Part shown: positions 11,456 to 20,202 of the stretch, piece by piece
Numbering within the stretch: the first letter of the stretch is position 1
How the letters are laid out: every line of letters begins with the position of its first letter
Source of the DNA: Vibrio sp. UCD-FRSSP16_30
Lineage (GTDB): Bacteria > Pseudomonadota > Gammaproteobacteria > Enterobacterales > Vibrionaceae
Assembly (NCBI RefSeq): GCF_001676025.1
Contig: NZ_LZFW01000005.1
Location: 1 to 64,000 of the forward strand
Length of the DNA: 64,000 bases
Direction of reading: 5' to 3'
Position numbers and translations under genes: made by a program
Notes under the pieces: model-generated
Database searches by the model: none
What the model saw: the letters and a program-made list of their open reading frames with translations, nothing else
What the model was told of the DNA's origin: nothing

Positions 11456-11471
11456 CCTCGGCCTACCTTTT
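11438..11471 (+). terminator. Hairpin overlapping the alpha promoter (possible spc terminator)
   Basis: Arms GGTAGG (11438-11443) with inner CGAG pair with CTCG and CCTACC (11462-11467), followed by four T. It could end part of the spc transcripts after rpmJ while the same DNA supplies the alpha promoter. The T tract is short, so termination may be partial. Confidence 0.45.
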
Positions 11472-11575
11472 GCGTGCAAAAGAAGTAGTATGCCGCAGCG
11501 TATCCTAGACGGGCTTTGCTGCGGATAATTCTTTACATAAGTACTAGGAGTGAATAGTGGCCCGTATAGCAGGCA
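11463..11575 (+). promoter_or_regulatory. Alpha operon leader with S4-type pseudoknot
   Basis: The leader carries a perfect 7-bp stem CCGCAGC (11493-11499) / GCTGCGG (11518-11524) around the loop GTATCCTAGACGGGCTT, and continues into the GTG start and first codons of rpsM. The loop wording and layout closely resemble the E. coli alpha operon ribosome-binding site, a nested pseudoknot where S4 represses translation. Similarity is judged from memory; the pseudoknot itself was not folded. Confidence 0.75.
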
Positions 11576-11913
11576 TTAACATTCCTGATCATAAACATGC
11601 TGTGATTGCATTAACTGCAATCTTCGGCATCGGTAAGACCCGTTCTCAAGCTATTTTAGCTGAAGTGGGTATTGCTGAAAATGTTAAGATCAGTGAACTA
11701 ACAGAAGAGCAGATCAATCAACTGCGTGACGGTGTAGCTAAATACACTGTAGAAGGTGATCTACGTCGTGAAGTCTCGATGAACATCAAGCGTCTTATGG
11801 ACCTTGGCTGTTACCGCGGTCTTCGTCATCGTCGCAGTCTACCTCTACGTGGACAGCGTACTAAAACCAACGCTCGCACCCGCAAGGGTCCGCGTAAGCC
11901 GATCAAGAAATAG
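11557..11913 (+). CDS. rpsM: 30S ribosomal protein S13
   Basis: S13 lies in the 30S head and contacts the P-site tRNA and 50S bridges. The 118 residues begin [20 protein letters not shown] and end in the basic tail [16 protein letters not shown]. The start is GTG, as in E. coli, and lies inside the predicted S4 pseudoknot with AGGAG 8 bp upstream, so the weak start is probably part of the control. Confidence 0.98.
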   Translation: MARIAGINIPDHKHAVIALTAIFGIGKTRSQAILAEVGIAENVKISELTEEQINQLRDGVAKYTVEGDLRREVSMNIKRLMDLGCYRGLRHRRSLPLRGQRTKTNARTRKGPRKPIKK

Positions 11914-11931
11914 TCGGAAGGATATAGTACA

Positions 11932-12321
11932 ATGGCAAAACAACCAACTCGCGCACGTAAACGCGTTCGCAAGCAAGTAGCTGATGGCGTAGCGCACATT
12001 CATGCTTCTTTCAACAACACAATCGTGACTATCACAGACCGTCAAGGTAACGCACTAGCTTGGGCTACTGCAGGTGGTTCAGGTTTCCGTGGTTCTCGTA
12101 AGTCAACTCCGTTCGCAGCTCAGGTTGCAGCAGAGCGCGCTGGCGAAATGGCTAAAGAATATGGCCTAAAGAACTTGGAAGTTATGGTTAAGGGCCCTGG
12201 TCCTGGTCGTGAGTCAACTATCCGCGCATTAAACGCTGCTGGATACCGCATCACTAACATCGTTGATGCAACTCCGATCCCTCATAACGGTTGTCGTCCA
12301 CCTAAGAAACGTCGCGTTTAA
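11932..12321 (+). CDS. rpsK: 30S ribosomal protein S11
   Basis: S11 lies on the platform near the E site. The 129 residues include [20 protein letters not shown] and the ending [15 protein letters not shown]. It is 18 bp after rpsM. Confidence 0.98.
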   Translation: MAKQPTRARKRVRKQVADGVAHIHASFNNTIVTITDRQGNALAWATAGGSGFRGSRKSTPFAAQVAAERAGEMAKEYGLKNLEVMVKGPGPGRESTIRALNAAGYRITNIVDATPIPHNGCRPPKKRRV

Positions 12322-12352
12322 GTTTCGTTTCTAGGAATATTGGAGAAAGAAC

Positions 12353-12973
12353 ATGGCTAGATATTTGGGTCCTAAGCTGAAGCTTAGCCGTCGCGAAGGT
12401 ACTGACTTATTCCTTAAGTCTGGTGTCCGTGCGATCGATACCAAGTGTAAAATTGATAACGCACCAGGTGTACACGGCGCTCGTCGCGGTCGTCTATCTG
12501 AATATGGCGTTCAGCTTCGTGAGAAGCAAAAAGTTCGTCGTACTTACGGCGTTCTAGAAAAACAATTCCGTAACTACTACAAAGATGCTGCTCGCCTTAA
12601 AGGCAACACAGGTGAAAACTTGCTGCAGCTTCTTGAAGGTCGTCTTGATAATGTAGTTTACCGAATGGGCTTTGGCGCAACTCGCGCAGAAGCACGTCAA
12701 CTATGTAGCCATAAAGCTATCCTAGTTAACGGTAAAGTTGTAAACGTTCCTTCATTTAAAGTTGCACCGAACGACGTTGTTTCAATTCGTGAGAAAGCTA
12801 AAACGCAATCTCGCATTAAAGCGGCTCTAGAAGTTGCTGAACAACGCGAAAAGTCAACTTGGATTGAAGTAGATGGCAGCAAAATGGAAGGCACATTCAA
12901 ACGTTTACCAGAACGTTCTGATCTGTCTGCTGACATCAACGAACACCTGATCGTCGAACTTTACTCTAAGTAA
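12353..12973 (+). CDS. rpsD: 30S ribosomal protein S4 (alpha operon repressor)
   Basis: S4 nucleates 30S assembly and in E. coli represses the alpha operon by binding its leader. The 206 residues start [20 protein letters not shown] and contain the S4 RNA-binding domain in the middle ([20 protein letters not shown]). It is the expected ligand of the pseudoknot ahead of rpsM. Confidence 0.98.
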   Translation: MARYLGPKLKLSRREGTDLFLKSGVRAIDTKCKIDNAPGVHGARRGRLSEYGVQLREKQKVRRTYGVLEKQFRNYYKDAARLKGNTGENLLQLLEGRLDNVVYRMGFGATRAEARQLCSHKAILVNGKVVNVPSFKVAPNDVVSIREKAKTQSRIKAALEVAEQREKSTWIEVDGSKMEGTFKRLPERSDLSADINEHLIVELYSK

Positions 12974-12997
12974 GGTTTAAACTAAAGAGAGGACACA

Positions 12998-13990
12998 ATG
13001 CAGGGTTCTGTAACAGAATTTCTTAAGCCACGTCTTGTTGATATCGAACAGATCAACACGACACACGCAAAAGTAACTCTTGAGCCATTAGAGCGTGGTT
13101 TTGGCCATACTCTTGGTAATGCACTTCGCCGTATTCTTTTATCTTCTATGCCGGGTTGTGCCGTAACAGAAGTTGAGATTGAAGGTGTGCTACACGAATA
13201 CAGCACTAAAGAAGGCGTTCAAGAAGACATTCTTGAAATCCTACTTAACCTTAAGGGTTTAGCTGTACGCGTAGCGGAAGGCAAAGATGACGTGTTTATT
13301 ACACTGAACAAATCAGGCTCAGGCCCTGTGGTTGCAGGTGACATCACCCATGATGGTGATGTAGAGATCGCTAACCCAGAGCACGTTATTTGTCACTTAA
13401 CTGATGACAACGCTGATATCGCTATGCGTATAAAAGTTGAACGTGGTCGTGGTTATGTTCCCGCTTCATCTCGTATCCATACTGAAGAAGATGAGCGTCC
13501 AATCGGTCGTCTACTTGTTGACGCAACATACAGCCCTGTAGACAAAATTGCCTACAGCGTTGAAGCGGCACGTGTAGAACAACGTACTGACTTGGATAAA
13601 CTTGTCATCGACATGGAAACAAACGGTACTCTTGAGCCAGAAGAAGCTATCCGTCGTGCAGCAACTATTCTTGCTGAACAATTGGATGCTTTCGTAGATC
13701 TTCGTGATGTACGTGTTCAGGAAGTTATCGAAGAGAAGCCGGAGTTCGATCCTATCCTACTTCGTCCTGTAGACGATCTTGAGCTAACAGTTCGCTCTGC
13801 CAACTGTCTAAAAGCAGAAGCGATTCACTACATTGGTGATCTTGTTCAGCGTACTGAAGTGGAGCTTCTTAAAACCCCTAACCTTGGTAAGAAATCACTT
13901 ACTGAGATCAAGGATGTGCTTGCTTCTCGCGGTCTGTCTCTAGGTATGCGCCTAGAAAACTGGCCACCAGCGTCAATCGCTGAAGATTAA
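12998..13990 (+). CDS. rpoA: RNA polymerase alpha subunit
   Basis: Alpha dimerises to nucleate RNA polymerase and binds activators and UP elements with its C-terminal domain. The 330 residues hold the N-terminal dimerisation domain ([20 protein letters not shown]) and the alpha-CTD (about 250-325), including [20 protein letters not shown], which carries the arginine that contacts UP-element DNA. Its position between rpsD and rplQ is conserved. Confidence 0.98.
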   Translation: MQGSVTEFLKPRLVDIEQINTTHAKVTLEPLERGFGHTLGNALRRILLSSMPGCAVTEVEIEGVLHEYSTKEGVQEDILEILLNLKGLAVRVAEGKDDVFITLNKSGSGPVVAGDITHDGDVEIANPEHVICHLTDDNADIAMRIKVERGRGYVPASSRIHTEEDERPIGRLLVDATYSPVDKIAYSVEAARVEQRTDLDKLVIDMETNGTLEPEEAIRRAATILAEQLDAFVDLRDVRVQEVIEEKPEFDPILLRPVDDLELTVRSANCLKAEAIHYIGDLVQRTEVELLKTPNLGKKSLTEIKDVLASRGLSLGMRLENWPPASIAED

Positions 13991-14016
13991 TCAATAATAG
14001 TTAGAAGGATTAGGTC

Positions 14017-14397
14017 ATGCGCCATCGTAAGAGTGGTCGTCAACTCAACCGCAACAGCTCACATCGCAAAGCGATGTTCAGCAATATGGCTAGCTCTCTT
14101 GTACGTCATGAAGTTATCAAGACTACATTGCCAAAAGCAAAAGAGCTACGTCGCGTAGTTGAGCCTTTGATTACATTAGCTAAGACTGACAGTGTTGCTA
14201 ACCGTCGTCTAGCATTTGCTCGCACTCGTGATAACGAAGTTGTGGCAAAACTATTTAACGAACTAGGTCCACGTTTCGCTGCCCGTCAAGGCGGTTATAC
14301 TCGTATCCTAAAAGCAGGTTTCCGTACTGGCGATAAAGCACCAATGGCATTCATTGAGCTTGTCGATCGTCCAGTTGCTGAAGAAGCTGCTGAGTAA
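14017..14397 (+). CDS. rplQ: 50S ribosomal protein L17
   Basis: L17 lies near the tunnel exit. The 126 residues start [20 protein letters not shown], matching the family. It is the last gene of the alpha operon and is followed 17 bp later by a strong terminator. Confidence 0.98.
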   Translation: MRHRKSGRQLNRNSSHRKAMFSNMASSLVRHEVIKTTLPKAKELRRVVEPLITLAKTDSVANRRLAFARTRDNEVVAKLFNELGPRFAARQGGYTRILKAGFRTGDKAPMAFIELVDRPVAEEAAE

Positions 14398-14413
14398 TAG
14401 TTCAGTTAGAACT

Positions 14414-14444
14414 AAAAAGCCGAGCATTTATGCTCGGCTTTTTT
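14414..14444. terminator. Bidirectional intrinsic terminator
   Basis: Perfect 13-bp arms (14414-14426 and 14431-14443) with a TTTA loop, A tract on one side and T tract on the other. It serves rplQ from the left and the convergent DUF2780 gene from the right. Confidence 0.92.
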
Positions 14445-14466
14445 GTGTCTGTTTTTTAATAACTCT

Positions 14467-14961
14467 CTAAGCACCCCATAAACTGCCTAGTGAACCTAAT
14501 AGATTGCTGCTTGCGCCTTCAGAGGTCAGGTATTGCAGAATCACTGGCGCAAATTGCGTAACCAATGCAGGATCAATTCCCAAACCTTCAAAAGTGCTTT
14601 TTACTGAGTCCATATTGGTAATCATCGAGGTCAGCCCTGTTGAGCCTGTAAAATTATTTAGACCCGGTATTAAAGAACTTAATTCGCTAGAGTTTTCATC
14701 CGATAACTGTGTTTGAGCAAGTGATAGCAATGCTCCCGCGCCACCAGCCGCTTGAGTTGGACTAACGTCTAGTTGACTACTAATCATGTCGGTTAAAGGT
14801 GTACTTTGTGCGGTATTTAGCTGTTGTGAGATTTGTCCTGTTAGCGCAGACATATCGGTAGATTTATCTTCATCATCGCTCGATCCAAACCCAAAAAAAG
14901 CATAGCTTGGTGCGCTGAGTACCAAAGCGCCTATTAGTGTTGTTGCTGCAATCCCTTTCAT
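14467..14961 (-). CDS. DUF2780 family secreted protein
   Basis: A 164-residue protein with a clear signal peptide (about residues 1-21, cut after PSYA). The mature part is rich in Ser, Leu, Gly and Gln, with no cysteine and no catalytic motif I can see. The pattern (repeated short amphipathic helices, QFAPVILQYLTSEGASSNLL near the end) resembles the DUF2780 family found in Vibrio and other gammaproteobacteria, which has no known function. It has its own good ribosome site (GAGGAA) and converges on rplQ. Assignment to the family is from memory of its sequence style. Confidence 0.8.
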   Translation of the reverse strand: MKGIAATTLIGALVLSAPSYAFFGFGSSDDEDKSTDMSALTGQISQQLNTAQSTPLTDMISSQLDVSPTQAAGGAGALLSLAQTQLSDENSSELSSLIPGLNNFTGSTGLTSMITNMDSVKSTFEGLGIDPALVTQFAPVILQYLTSEGASSNLLGSLGSLWGA

Positions 14962-15026
14962 TCCCTATTCCTCTTTATTTGGGGTTCTTTAAGTCTAGGA
15001 AACGTTTGTTAGGTTTGCTTACTTTA

Positions 15027-15187
15027 ATACCAATCGTAGCAAATCTCTTAGCAGCCTAGCGGGTTTTAATACTTGATAACCGAGTTAAAATTTTTGATTG
15101 TAGAATAACGACTTATCGAAATTATTCGCCTGTTCTCAAGTATTTTTCCTCCGCTATTTCTGAACATTTAATTACTGTGATTGGTAT
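15027..15187. repeat. 161-bp element with ATACCAATC inverted ends
   Basis: The ends are ATACCAATC (15027-15035) and GATTGGTAT (15179-15187), perfect inverted copies. Inside is a second inverted pair, AATACTTGA near 15069 and TCAAGTATT near 15136. The first 22 bases of the element differ at one base from the reverse complement of a 31-bp palindrome at 53820-53850. It fills most of the gene-free interval 14962-15249. It looks like a small non-coding, MITE-like repeat; the number of copies in the genome is unknown to me. Confidence 0.65.
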
Positions 15188-15249
15188 AACTTTAGATAAC
15201 AAAAACGGCGCCGAAGCGCCGTAAATAACAAGTTACTTTAGACAAATGC

Positions 15250-16518
15250 CTATTGATTCAGTGCTTGTTCTAAATCTTGTAAAATATCATCGATATGTTC
15301 GATGCCTACAGACAGACGAATCATCTCAGGACTGACACCCGCATTTTTCTGTTCTTGCTCTGTGAGCTGTCGGTGCGTAGTGGATGCAGGGTGACAAGCT
15401 AGAGATTTAGCATCACCGATATTGACCAATCGCTTAAATATTTGCAGTGCATCGTAGAATTTAACGCCTGCTTCATAACCATCTTTTAAGCCAAACGATA
15501 GAATGCTTGATGGCGTTCCTTGCATGTATTTCTTCGACAGTTCATAGAAAGGTGAATCTTCTAGACCGGCGTAGCTAACCCAGCTTACCTTAGGGTGATT
15601 TTGTAGGAAGTTAGCGACTTTAATCGCATTCTCACAGTGTCGTTCCATACGCAACGAAAGAGTTTCAAGCCCTTGCATCAACATGAAAGCGTTCATTGGT
15701 GATAGAGCTGAGCCTGTATTTCTTAATGGCACAGTACGTGCTCGCCCAATAAAGGCTGCTTCCCCAAATGCTTCAGCATAAACAACACCATGGTATGAAG
15801 GCTCTGGTTGGTTAAACACACGAAAACGCTCTTTGTGTTCAGCCCAAGGGAATTTACCAGAATCGATAATCATACCGCCCAATGTTGTGCCGTGGCCACC
15901 TACATATTTTGTTAATGAGTGAACGACGATATCAGCGCCATGTTCGATAGGTTTGCACACTGAAGGTGTTGCAACCGTATTATCGACAATCACCGGTACG
16001 CCTTGTTCATGTGCTAATTTACTGATCCCTTCAAGATCAGCAATGTTACCTGCCGGGTTACCAATAGATTCGCAGTAAACGGCTTTGGTATTTTCATCAA
16101 TTAATGCCGCTAGAGACTCAGGTTTGTCATCTTCAGCAAATTTTACTTGGATACCTAAGCTTGGGAACATATGCGCGAATAAGGTGTAAGTACCACCATA
16201 CAACTGTGGCGTAGAGACAATATTATCTCCAGCTTGCGCTAGGGTTAACACCGCATAGTGAATAGCCGAACTGCCCGAACTAACTGCAAGACCAGCTATA
16301 CCTCCTTCTAGCGCCGCCATGCGCTTTTCTAATACATCGTTAGTTGGGTTCATGATTCGAGTATAGATATTACCGGGTACGGCTAGATCGAATAGATCTG
16401 CGCCATGTTGTGCATCATCAAATTCATAAGCGACAGTTTGATAAATTGGTGTAGCACATGACTTAGTCGTTGGGTCTGTTTCATATCCGTGATGGATCGC
16501 GAGAGTTTGGTCTTTCAT
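15250..16518 (-). CDS. metY: O-acetylhomoserine sulfhydrylase (aminocarboxypropyltransferase)
   Basis: A pyridoxal-phosphate enzyme that joins O-acetylhomoserine and sulfide to make homocysteine for methionine synthesis in the cytoplasm. The PLP lysine is Lys204 in SLTKYVGGHGTTLGG, and the length (422) and region PLRNTGSALSPMNAFMLMQG fit MetY rather than the shorter MetB or MetC. The start at 16518 (MKDQTLAIHHGYE) has AAGGAA 8 bp upstream; an ORF extends 13 codons further but lacks family similarity. Single gene, no obvious partner. I saw no convincing MetJ boxes. Confidence 0.9.
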   Translation of the reverse strand: MKDQTLAIHHGYETDPTTKSCATPIYQTVAYEFDDAQHGADLFDLAVPGNIYTRIMNPTNDVLEKRMAALEGGIAGLAVSSGSSAIHYAVLTLAQAGDNIVSTPQLYGGTYTLFAHMFPSLGIQVKFAEDDKPESLAALIDENTKAVYCESIGNPAGNIADLEGISKLAHEQGVPVIVDNTVATPSVCKPIEHGADIVVHSLTKYVGGHGTTLGGMIIDSGKFPWAEHKERFRVFNQPEPSYHGVVYAEAFGEAAFIGRARTVPLRNTGSALSPMNAFMLMQGLETLSLRMERHCENAIKVANFLQNHPKVSWVSYAGLEDSPFYELSKKYMQGTPSSILSFGLKDGYEAGVKFYDALQIFKRLVNIGDAKSLACHPASTTHRQLTEQEQKNAGVSPEMIRLSVGIEHIDDILQDLEQALNQ

Positions 16519-16615
16519 TCGTTTCTTCCTTTCCTTGTGATAAGGATAAGATGCCATGAATGACTATGCTTCGACAAGGGGGGGAATGTCTCGTTTTTGA
16601 ATGTACGCACATACA

Positions 16616-16647
16616 AAAAAGGCTTTTCCATAAGGAAAAGCCTTTTT
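16616..16647 (-). terminator. Intrinsic terminator after fklB
   Basis: Perfect 14-bp arms containing GGCTTTTCC and GGAAAAGCC, a 4-base loop and T tracts on both strands. It stops leftward fklB transcription before metY. Confidence 0.9.
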
Positions 16648-16666
16648 AACTAAGTCTTTGAAATAA

Positions 16667-17287
16667 TTACAGGATAGCCAGTAATTCTACTTCAAATACT
16701 AGAGCTGCAAATGGAGGGATTGCCGCGCCAGCGCCGCGCTCACCGTATGCAAGATCTTGTGGGATGTATAGTTTCCACTTAGAACCAACAGGCATAAGTT
16801 GAAGAGCTTCAACCCAACCTTTGATAACGCCAGTTACAGGGAACTCAGCAGGTTGACCGCGAGATACAGAGCTGTCAAATACAGTACCGTCTGTTAGCTC
16901 ACCGTGGTAATGAACACGTACTTGAGCGTCAGAAGTTGGAACTTCACCAGTACCTTCAGTTAGTACTTCGTATTGAAGACCAGACTCAAGAACAGTAACG
17001 TCAGAACGAAGAGCGTTGTCTGTTAGGAAAGCTTCACCGTCAGCAGCAGCAACTTTAGATAGCTCTGCACGCGCAGCTTCAGCGCGAGTGTGTAGTTCTT
17101 GAAGTGCGTTGTTGATTTCGTCAACTTCGATTGCTGGCATGCCGCCAGTCAATGCTGTTGCGATACCCGCTGCGATTGCATCAACGCTTAGGCCGTCAAG
17201 ACCACTGCCAGCAAGTTGCTGACCCATTTGTAGACCGATACCGTAGCTTGCTTTTTGCTCTACAGTTTCAAATTGAACTTCAGACAT
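16667..17287 (-). CDS. fklB: FKBP-type peptidyl-prolyl isomerase FklB
   Basis: A 206-residue isomerase (proline cis-trans), the same length as E. coli FklB. The N-terminal half is the helical dimerisation domain; the C-terminal half is the FKBP domain with [35 protein letters not shown] and [15 protein letters not shown]. There is no signal peptide, so it is probably cytoplasmic. The ATG at 17287 ([16 protein letters not shown]) was preferred over an upstream in-frame start. It is divergent from the YtfB-like gene, the same neighbourhood as in E. coli. Confidence 0.94.
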   Translation of the reverse strand: MSEVQFETVEQKASYGIGLQMGQQLAGSGLDGLSVDAIAAGIATALTGGMPAIEVDEINNALQELHTRAEAARAELSKVAAADGEAFLTDNALRSDVTVLESGLQYEVLTEGTGEVPTSDAQVRVHYHGELTDGTVFDSSVSRGQPAEFPVTGVIKGWVEALQLMPVGSKWKLYIPQDLAYGERGAGAAIPPFAALVFEVELLAIL

Positions 17288-17576
17288 AGTTGTCACTCTC
17301 AGTTTTTTGATATAAAGGCGCAAGCATACCAGTTCTGGCTCGAGTTGAAAATTACTGTGGTGGGCAGATAATAGATAGTGCTCAAATAATGTAGAAAATC
17401 TAAATAGAACGGCTAATGCATTTTCAAATACTTGGCTTAAAAAGTGCTTTGTGACGAATTATCTCTCAATTTGACCTAAATTTGTCCTTATTATGTTTGA
17501 TGAGCAACACGGGGTGTGTTCATTACCTCGTTTTTTTTATATCCTGATAGAAATGGATAAGTCGGAGTGAGATAGG

Positions 17577-18167
17577 ATGAATCGACGTACCCGCTCTAAA
17601 AGACACACAGAGTTACTTGCAGACAAGTGGAATCAAATAGAGTGGATGACGCTGCCTTCAAAGGTTAAAGGTGTCTTTACATCATTACCGTTACCTAAGT
17701 GGCATCGTCGCGCTTTAATGGTGTTGGTGCCGGTCACTATCATCTTAATAATGATGCCAACGCCAAAGAGCTCAACCGAAGTTAAAGTGGCTACACCAAC
17801 AGATGCACGAGTATCTGTGCCCATCAACACTCGCGGTTTAAGTGAGCAGCGAACCAGCAGCACCACAACATCACATGTCGTTGTTTCTGGTGAGGTGCCA
17901 GCTAAAGGGTTATGGATTGACTATAAAGTAAAAGCCGGTGATACCTTGGCTAATGTATTTCGTGCCAATAACCTGAGTATGACCGATTTAAATGCGCTCG
18001 CTAAAATTGAAGGAATAGATAAGCCTCTAAGCCAAATTAAGCAAGGTCAACTAGTGCGCTTTAAGCGTGATGATGAAGGACGCCTTGATATTCTTCAATT
18101 AGAAAGAGATAACGATTCAGTGATGTTTTTCCGTCTTTCTAATGGTGGTTTTGGTCGTAGTAAGTAA
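17577..18167 (+). CDS. OapA/YtfB-family LysM-like envelope protein
   Basis: A 196-residue protein with a basic cytoplasmic start, one membrane segment (about residues 46-60), a Ser/Thr-rich linker and a C-terminal LysM-like OapA domain (about 110-196; WIDYKVKAGDTLANVFRANN). Family members such as E. coli YtfB bind glycans and locate to the division site; OapA of Haemophilus affects colonisation. Adjacent and divergent to fklB as in E. coli. GGAG lies 10 bp before the ATG. The role in peptidoglycan binding is inferred from family. Confidence 0.85.
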   Translation: MNRRTRSKRHTELLADKWNQIEWMTLPSKVKGVFTSLPLPKWHRRALMVLVPVTIILIMMPTPKSSTEVKVATPTDARVSVPINTRGLSEQRTSSTTTSHVVVSGEVPAKGLWIDYKVKAGDTLANVFRANNLSMTDLNALAKIEGIDKPLSQIKQGQLVRFKRDDEGRLDILQLERDNDSVMFFRLSNGGFGRSK

Positions 18168-18626
18168 TTACTTCAGTGGTGTTCTTCGCATATCAATGTG
18201 AGGAATGCCATCTTCAAGATAAGGCTTAGAGAAAGCTTCAAAACCATGCTGTTGGTAAAAGGCTTCTAGGTGAGCTTGAGCACCAATTTCAATTGTTTGG
18301 TTAGGCCATAACTGCTGACATCCTTCAACGGCTTTAGTCATGAGTTGATGGCCTATTTTAAGCTCTCGAACTAATGGACTAACCACTACTCGGCCAATAC
18401 TGACCGCAGGATAAGATAAACCTGCCGGAATAAGTCTCGCCACTGCAACAACTTCATTCTCTTTTAAACCAATCAAATGTCGAACCCCTTTAGCATGATC
18501 TTTATCATCCAATTCAGGGTAGGCACATTCTTGTTCTACAACGAATACATCGACGCGAAGTTTGAGCATTTTATAAAGAAGGTGATTGTCGATTTCTGTA
18601 AATGAAAGAAGTTGCCAATTAATCAT
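18168..18626 (-). CDS. elaA: GNAT family acetyltransferase, ElaA type
   Basis: A 152-residue GNAT-fold protein. The ElaA pattern is clear: LRVDVFVVEQECAYPELDDK near the start, the acetyl-CoA binding strand-loop SIGRVVVSPLVRELKIGHQL in the middle, and IGAQAHLEAFYQQHGFEAFS near the end. Its substrate is not known. The stop codon abuts the stop of the convergent YtfB-like gene with no base between, and there is no terminator. The ribosome site is weak. Confidence 0.9.
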   Translation of the reverse strand: MINWQLLSFTEIDNHLLYKMLKLRVDVFVVEQECAYPELDDKDHAKGVRHLIGLKENEVVAVARLIPAGLSYPAVSIGRVVVSPLVRELKIGHQLMTKAVEGCQQLWPNQTIEIGAQAHLEAFYQQHGFEAFSKPYLEDGIPHIDMRRTPLK

Positions 18627-18696
18627 ATTAGGGAAAACCTATGAACCTAAAATAGAGGCAAATAGGTTACCACTTTTTGATGATGATCGTCAGGCT

Positions 18697-18728
18697 TTGA
18701 CAATACTGGCTGTTTTTAAGTCTATAAA
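18697..18728 (+). promoter_or_regulatory. Probable cobA promoter
   Basis: A perfect -35 box TTGACA (18697-18702) is followed after 18-20 bp by TCTATA/TATAAA (18721-18728). It lies about 85 bp before cobA. The spacing is slightly long, so the match is moderate. Confidence 0.45.
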
Positions 18729-18811
18729 GTAATAACAGATAAAAATATAGAATTTCCAGTTATAAATCTTACACGGCATAATCAGTTTAACCGTATGACT
18801 AGGACGTTATT

Positions 18812-19651
18812 ATGCTCGACACTGTTGTTCCCCTTAGCCCGCGCTCGGCTGTTGATTCCAAACTACCTTATACCGCTCTTAAAGCAGGAGAAGTTGCTCT
18901 GGTAGGTGCAGGACCCGGTGATCCAGAGCTTTTGACGATCAAGGCGCTTAATATGCTAAGGCAGGCTGAGGTAATCCTTTATGATTATCTGGTATCTGAC
19001 GAGATATTATCGCTTGTTTCTAGTGATGCTATTTTAGTGTGTGTGGGCAAACGTGCCGGTGCGCATAGTGTGCCGCAACATAAAACCAATCAGTTATTGG
19101 TTGATTTTGCTAAACAAGGATATCGAGTTGTACGCATTAAAGGTGGCGATCCTTTTGTGTTTGGACGTGGTGCTGAAGAGTTAGAAGTGCTGGTTGATAA
19201 TGGCGTGAGCTTTCAAGTGATTCCTGGCATTACTGCAGCGTCAGGCGCGACTGCTTATGCGGGTATTCCTTTAACACATCGTGATTACGCTCAATCCGCT
19301 ATGTTTGTCACTGGGCATTTAAAGGATGAGGATTCTAGTGTTGATTGGTCGACACTTGCTCGAGCCAATCAGACTCTGGTTATTTATATGGGATTGATGA
19401 AGTCGAGTATCATTGAGCAACAGTTAACCCAGCATGGAAGATCCACAGATACACCGATTGCGATTATAGAGCGCGGAACACAGTCTTCTCAGAAAGTCAT
19501 TTATGGAAGCTTATCGGAGCTAAGTGAATTATCAAAACAGGCAGCATCTCCGGCTTTGATTGTGGTAGGGGAAGTGGTTGCGTTAGGTAAAAAGCTTGCT
19601 TGGTTTGACGCTGATAATCAACATAACCAGCAGCAAGCTTGTGCTCAATAA
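18812..19651 (+). CDS. cobA: Uroporphyrinogen-III C-methyltransferase
   Basis: It methylates uroporphyrinogen III twice with S-adenosylmethionine to give precorrin-2, the branch to sirohaem and cobalamin. The 279 residues show the SAM-binding [11 protein letters not shown] (about 32-42), [30 protein letters not shown] and the C-terminal [10 protein letters not shown]. There is no CysG-type dehydrogenase/chelatase domain, so another protein must finish sirohaem. It stands alone, ending at a hairpin shared with the convergent zinc cluster. Confidence 0.94.
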   Translation: MLDTVVPLSPRSAVDSKLPYTALKAGEVALVGAGPGDPELLTIKALNMLRQAEVILYDYLVSDEILSLVSSDAILVCVGKRAGAHSVPQHKTNQLLVDFAKQGYRVVRIKGGDPFVFGRGAEELEVLVDNGVSFQVIPGITAASGATAYAGIPLTHRDYAQSAMFVTGHLKDEDSSVDWSTLARANQTLVIYMGLMKSSIIEQQLTQHGRSTDTPIAIIERGTQSSQKVIYGSLSELSELSKQAASPALIVVGEVVALGKKLAWFDADNQHNQQQACAQ

Positions 19652-19657
19652 AATCGG

Positions 19658-19689
19658 CTACTAGCCATCAATTACATGATGGCTAGTAG
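19658..19689. terminator. Perfect hairpin between cobA and the DUF3299 gene
   Basis: Thirteen-base perfect arms (19658-19670, 19677-19689) with a 6-base loop sit between two convergent genes. There is no real T tract on either strand, so termination may be weak or Rho-assisted. Confidence 0.6.
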
Positions 19690-19700
19690 ATTGTGGCGAG

Positions 19701-20192
19701 TTAGTCGTCATACTCTTCAATAGCGGTACCATTTAACAGATAGCCTGTTTCAGCCAGTTCATGCTCTACTGTTTGTGCTTTCAACTCACCCACCACATAG
19801 ACCACATCCCAAAGCTCTTGTATTGGCGCTCCACTTGGAAACTTAACGTAAATAATTTGGTTTGGCGGTGGTGGTGGTACATGAATACAAGCACCAAAGT
19901 AAGGAACTAATAGAAACTCAGTCACCTGATTTGCATCCCCCTCTAGTGGGATAACAAAACCAGGAATTCTAACTTGGCTGCCATTCAGTTCAGTACGAAC
20001 TGTACCTACCATCGATTGTGGCGCTGCGCCTCCATTATGTGAAGTCGCAATCGGCAAACCTTGATGATCAAACTGAGCTCGTTCACTTTCCGGAATGAGG
20101 TCAATCCAATTTAGCGTTAATGGCTCTGCGTGAGCCATTATTGATGACAGCATTAATGCCAGTACAAAACAGCATTGAGCAAGTTTCTTCAT
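19701..20192 (-). CDS. DUF3299 family periplasmic protein, last gene of metal-transport cluster
   Basis: A 163-residue protein with a signal peptide (about 1-22, cut after AHA). The core GFVIPLEGDANQVTEFLLVP and FGACIHVPPPPPNQIIYVKF is the signature of DUF3299, with one Cys and one His in the conserved motif that could bind a metal. It lies 10 bp after the permease gene, so it is in the same operon. In V. cholerae the corresponding locus belongs to the zinc-regulated Zrg system as I recall it. Function unknown. Confidence 0.82.
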   Translation of the reverse strand: MKKLAQCCFVLALMLSSIMAHAEPLTLNWIDLIPESERAQFDHQGLPIATSHNGGAAPQSMVGTVRTELNGSQVRIPGFVIPLEGDANQVTEFLLVPYFGACIHVPPPPPNQIIYVKFPSGAPIQELWDVVYVVGELKAQTVEHELAETGYLLNGTAIEEYDD

Positions 20193-20202
20193 TTCTTCTC
20201 TC

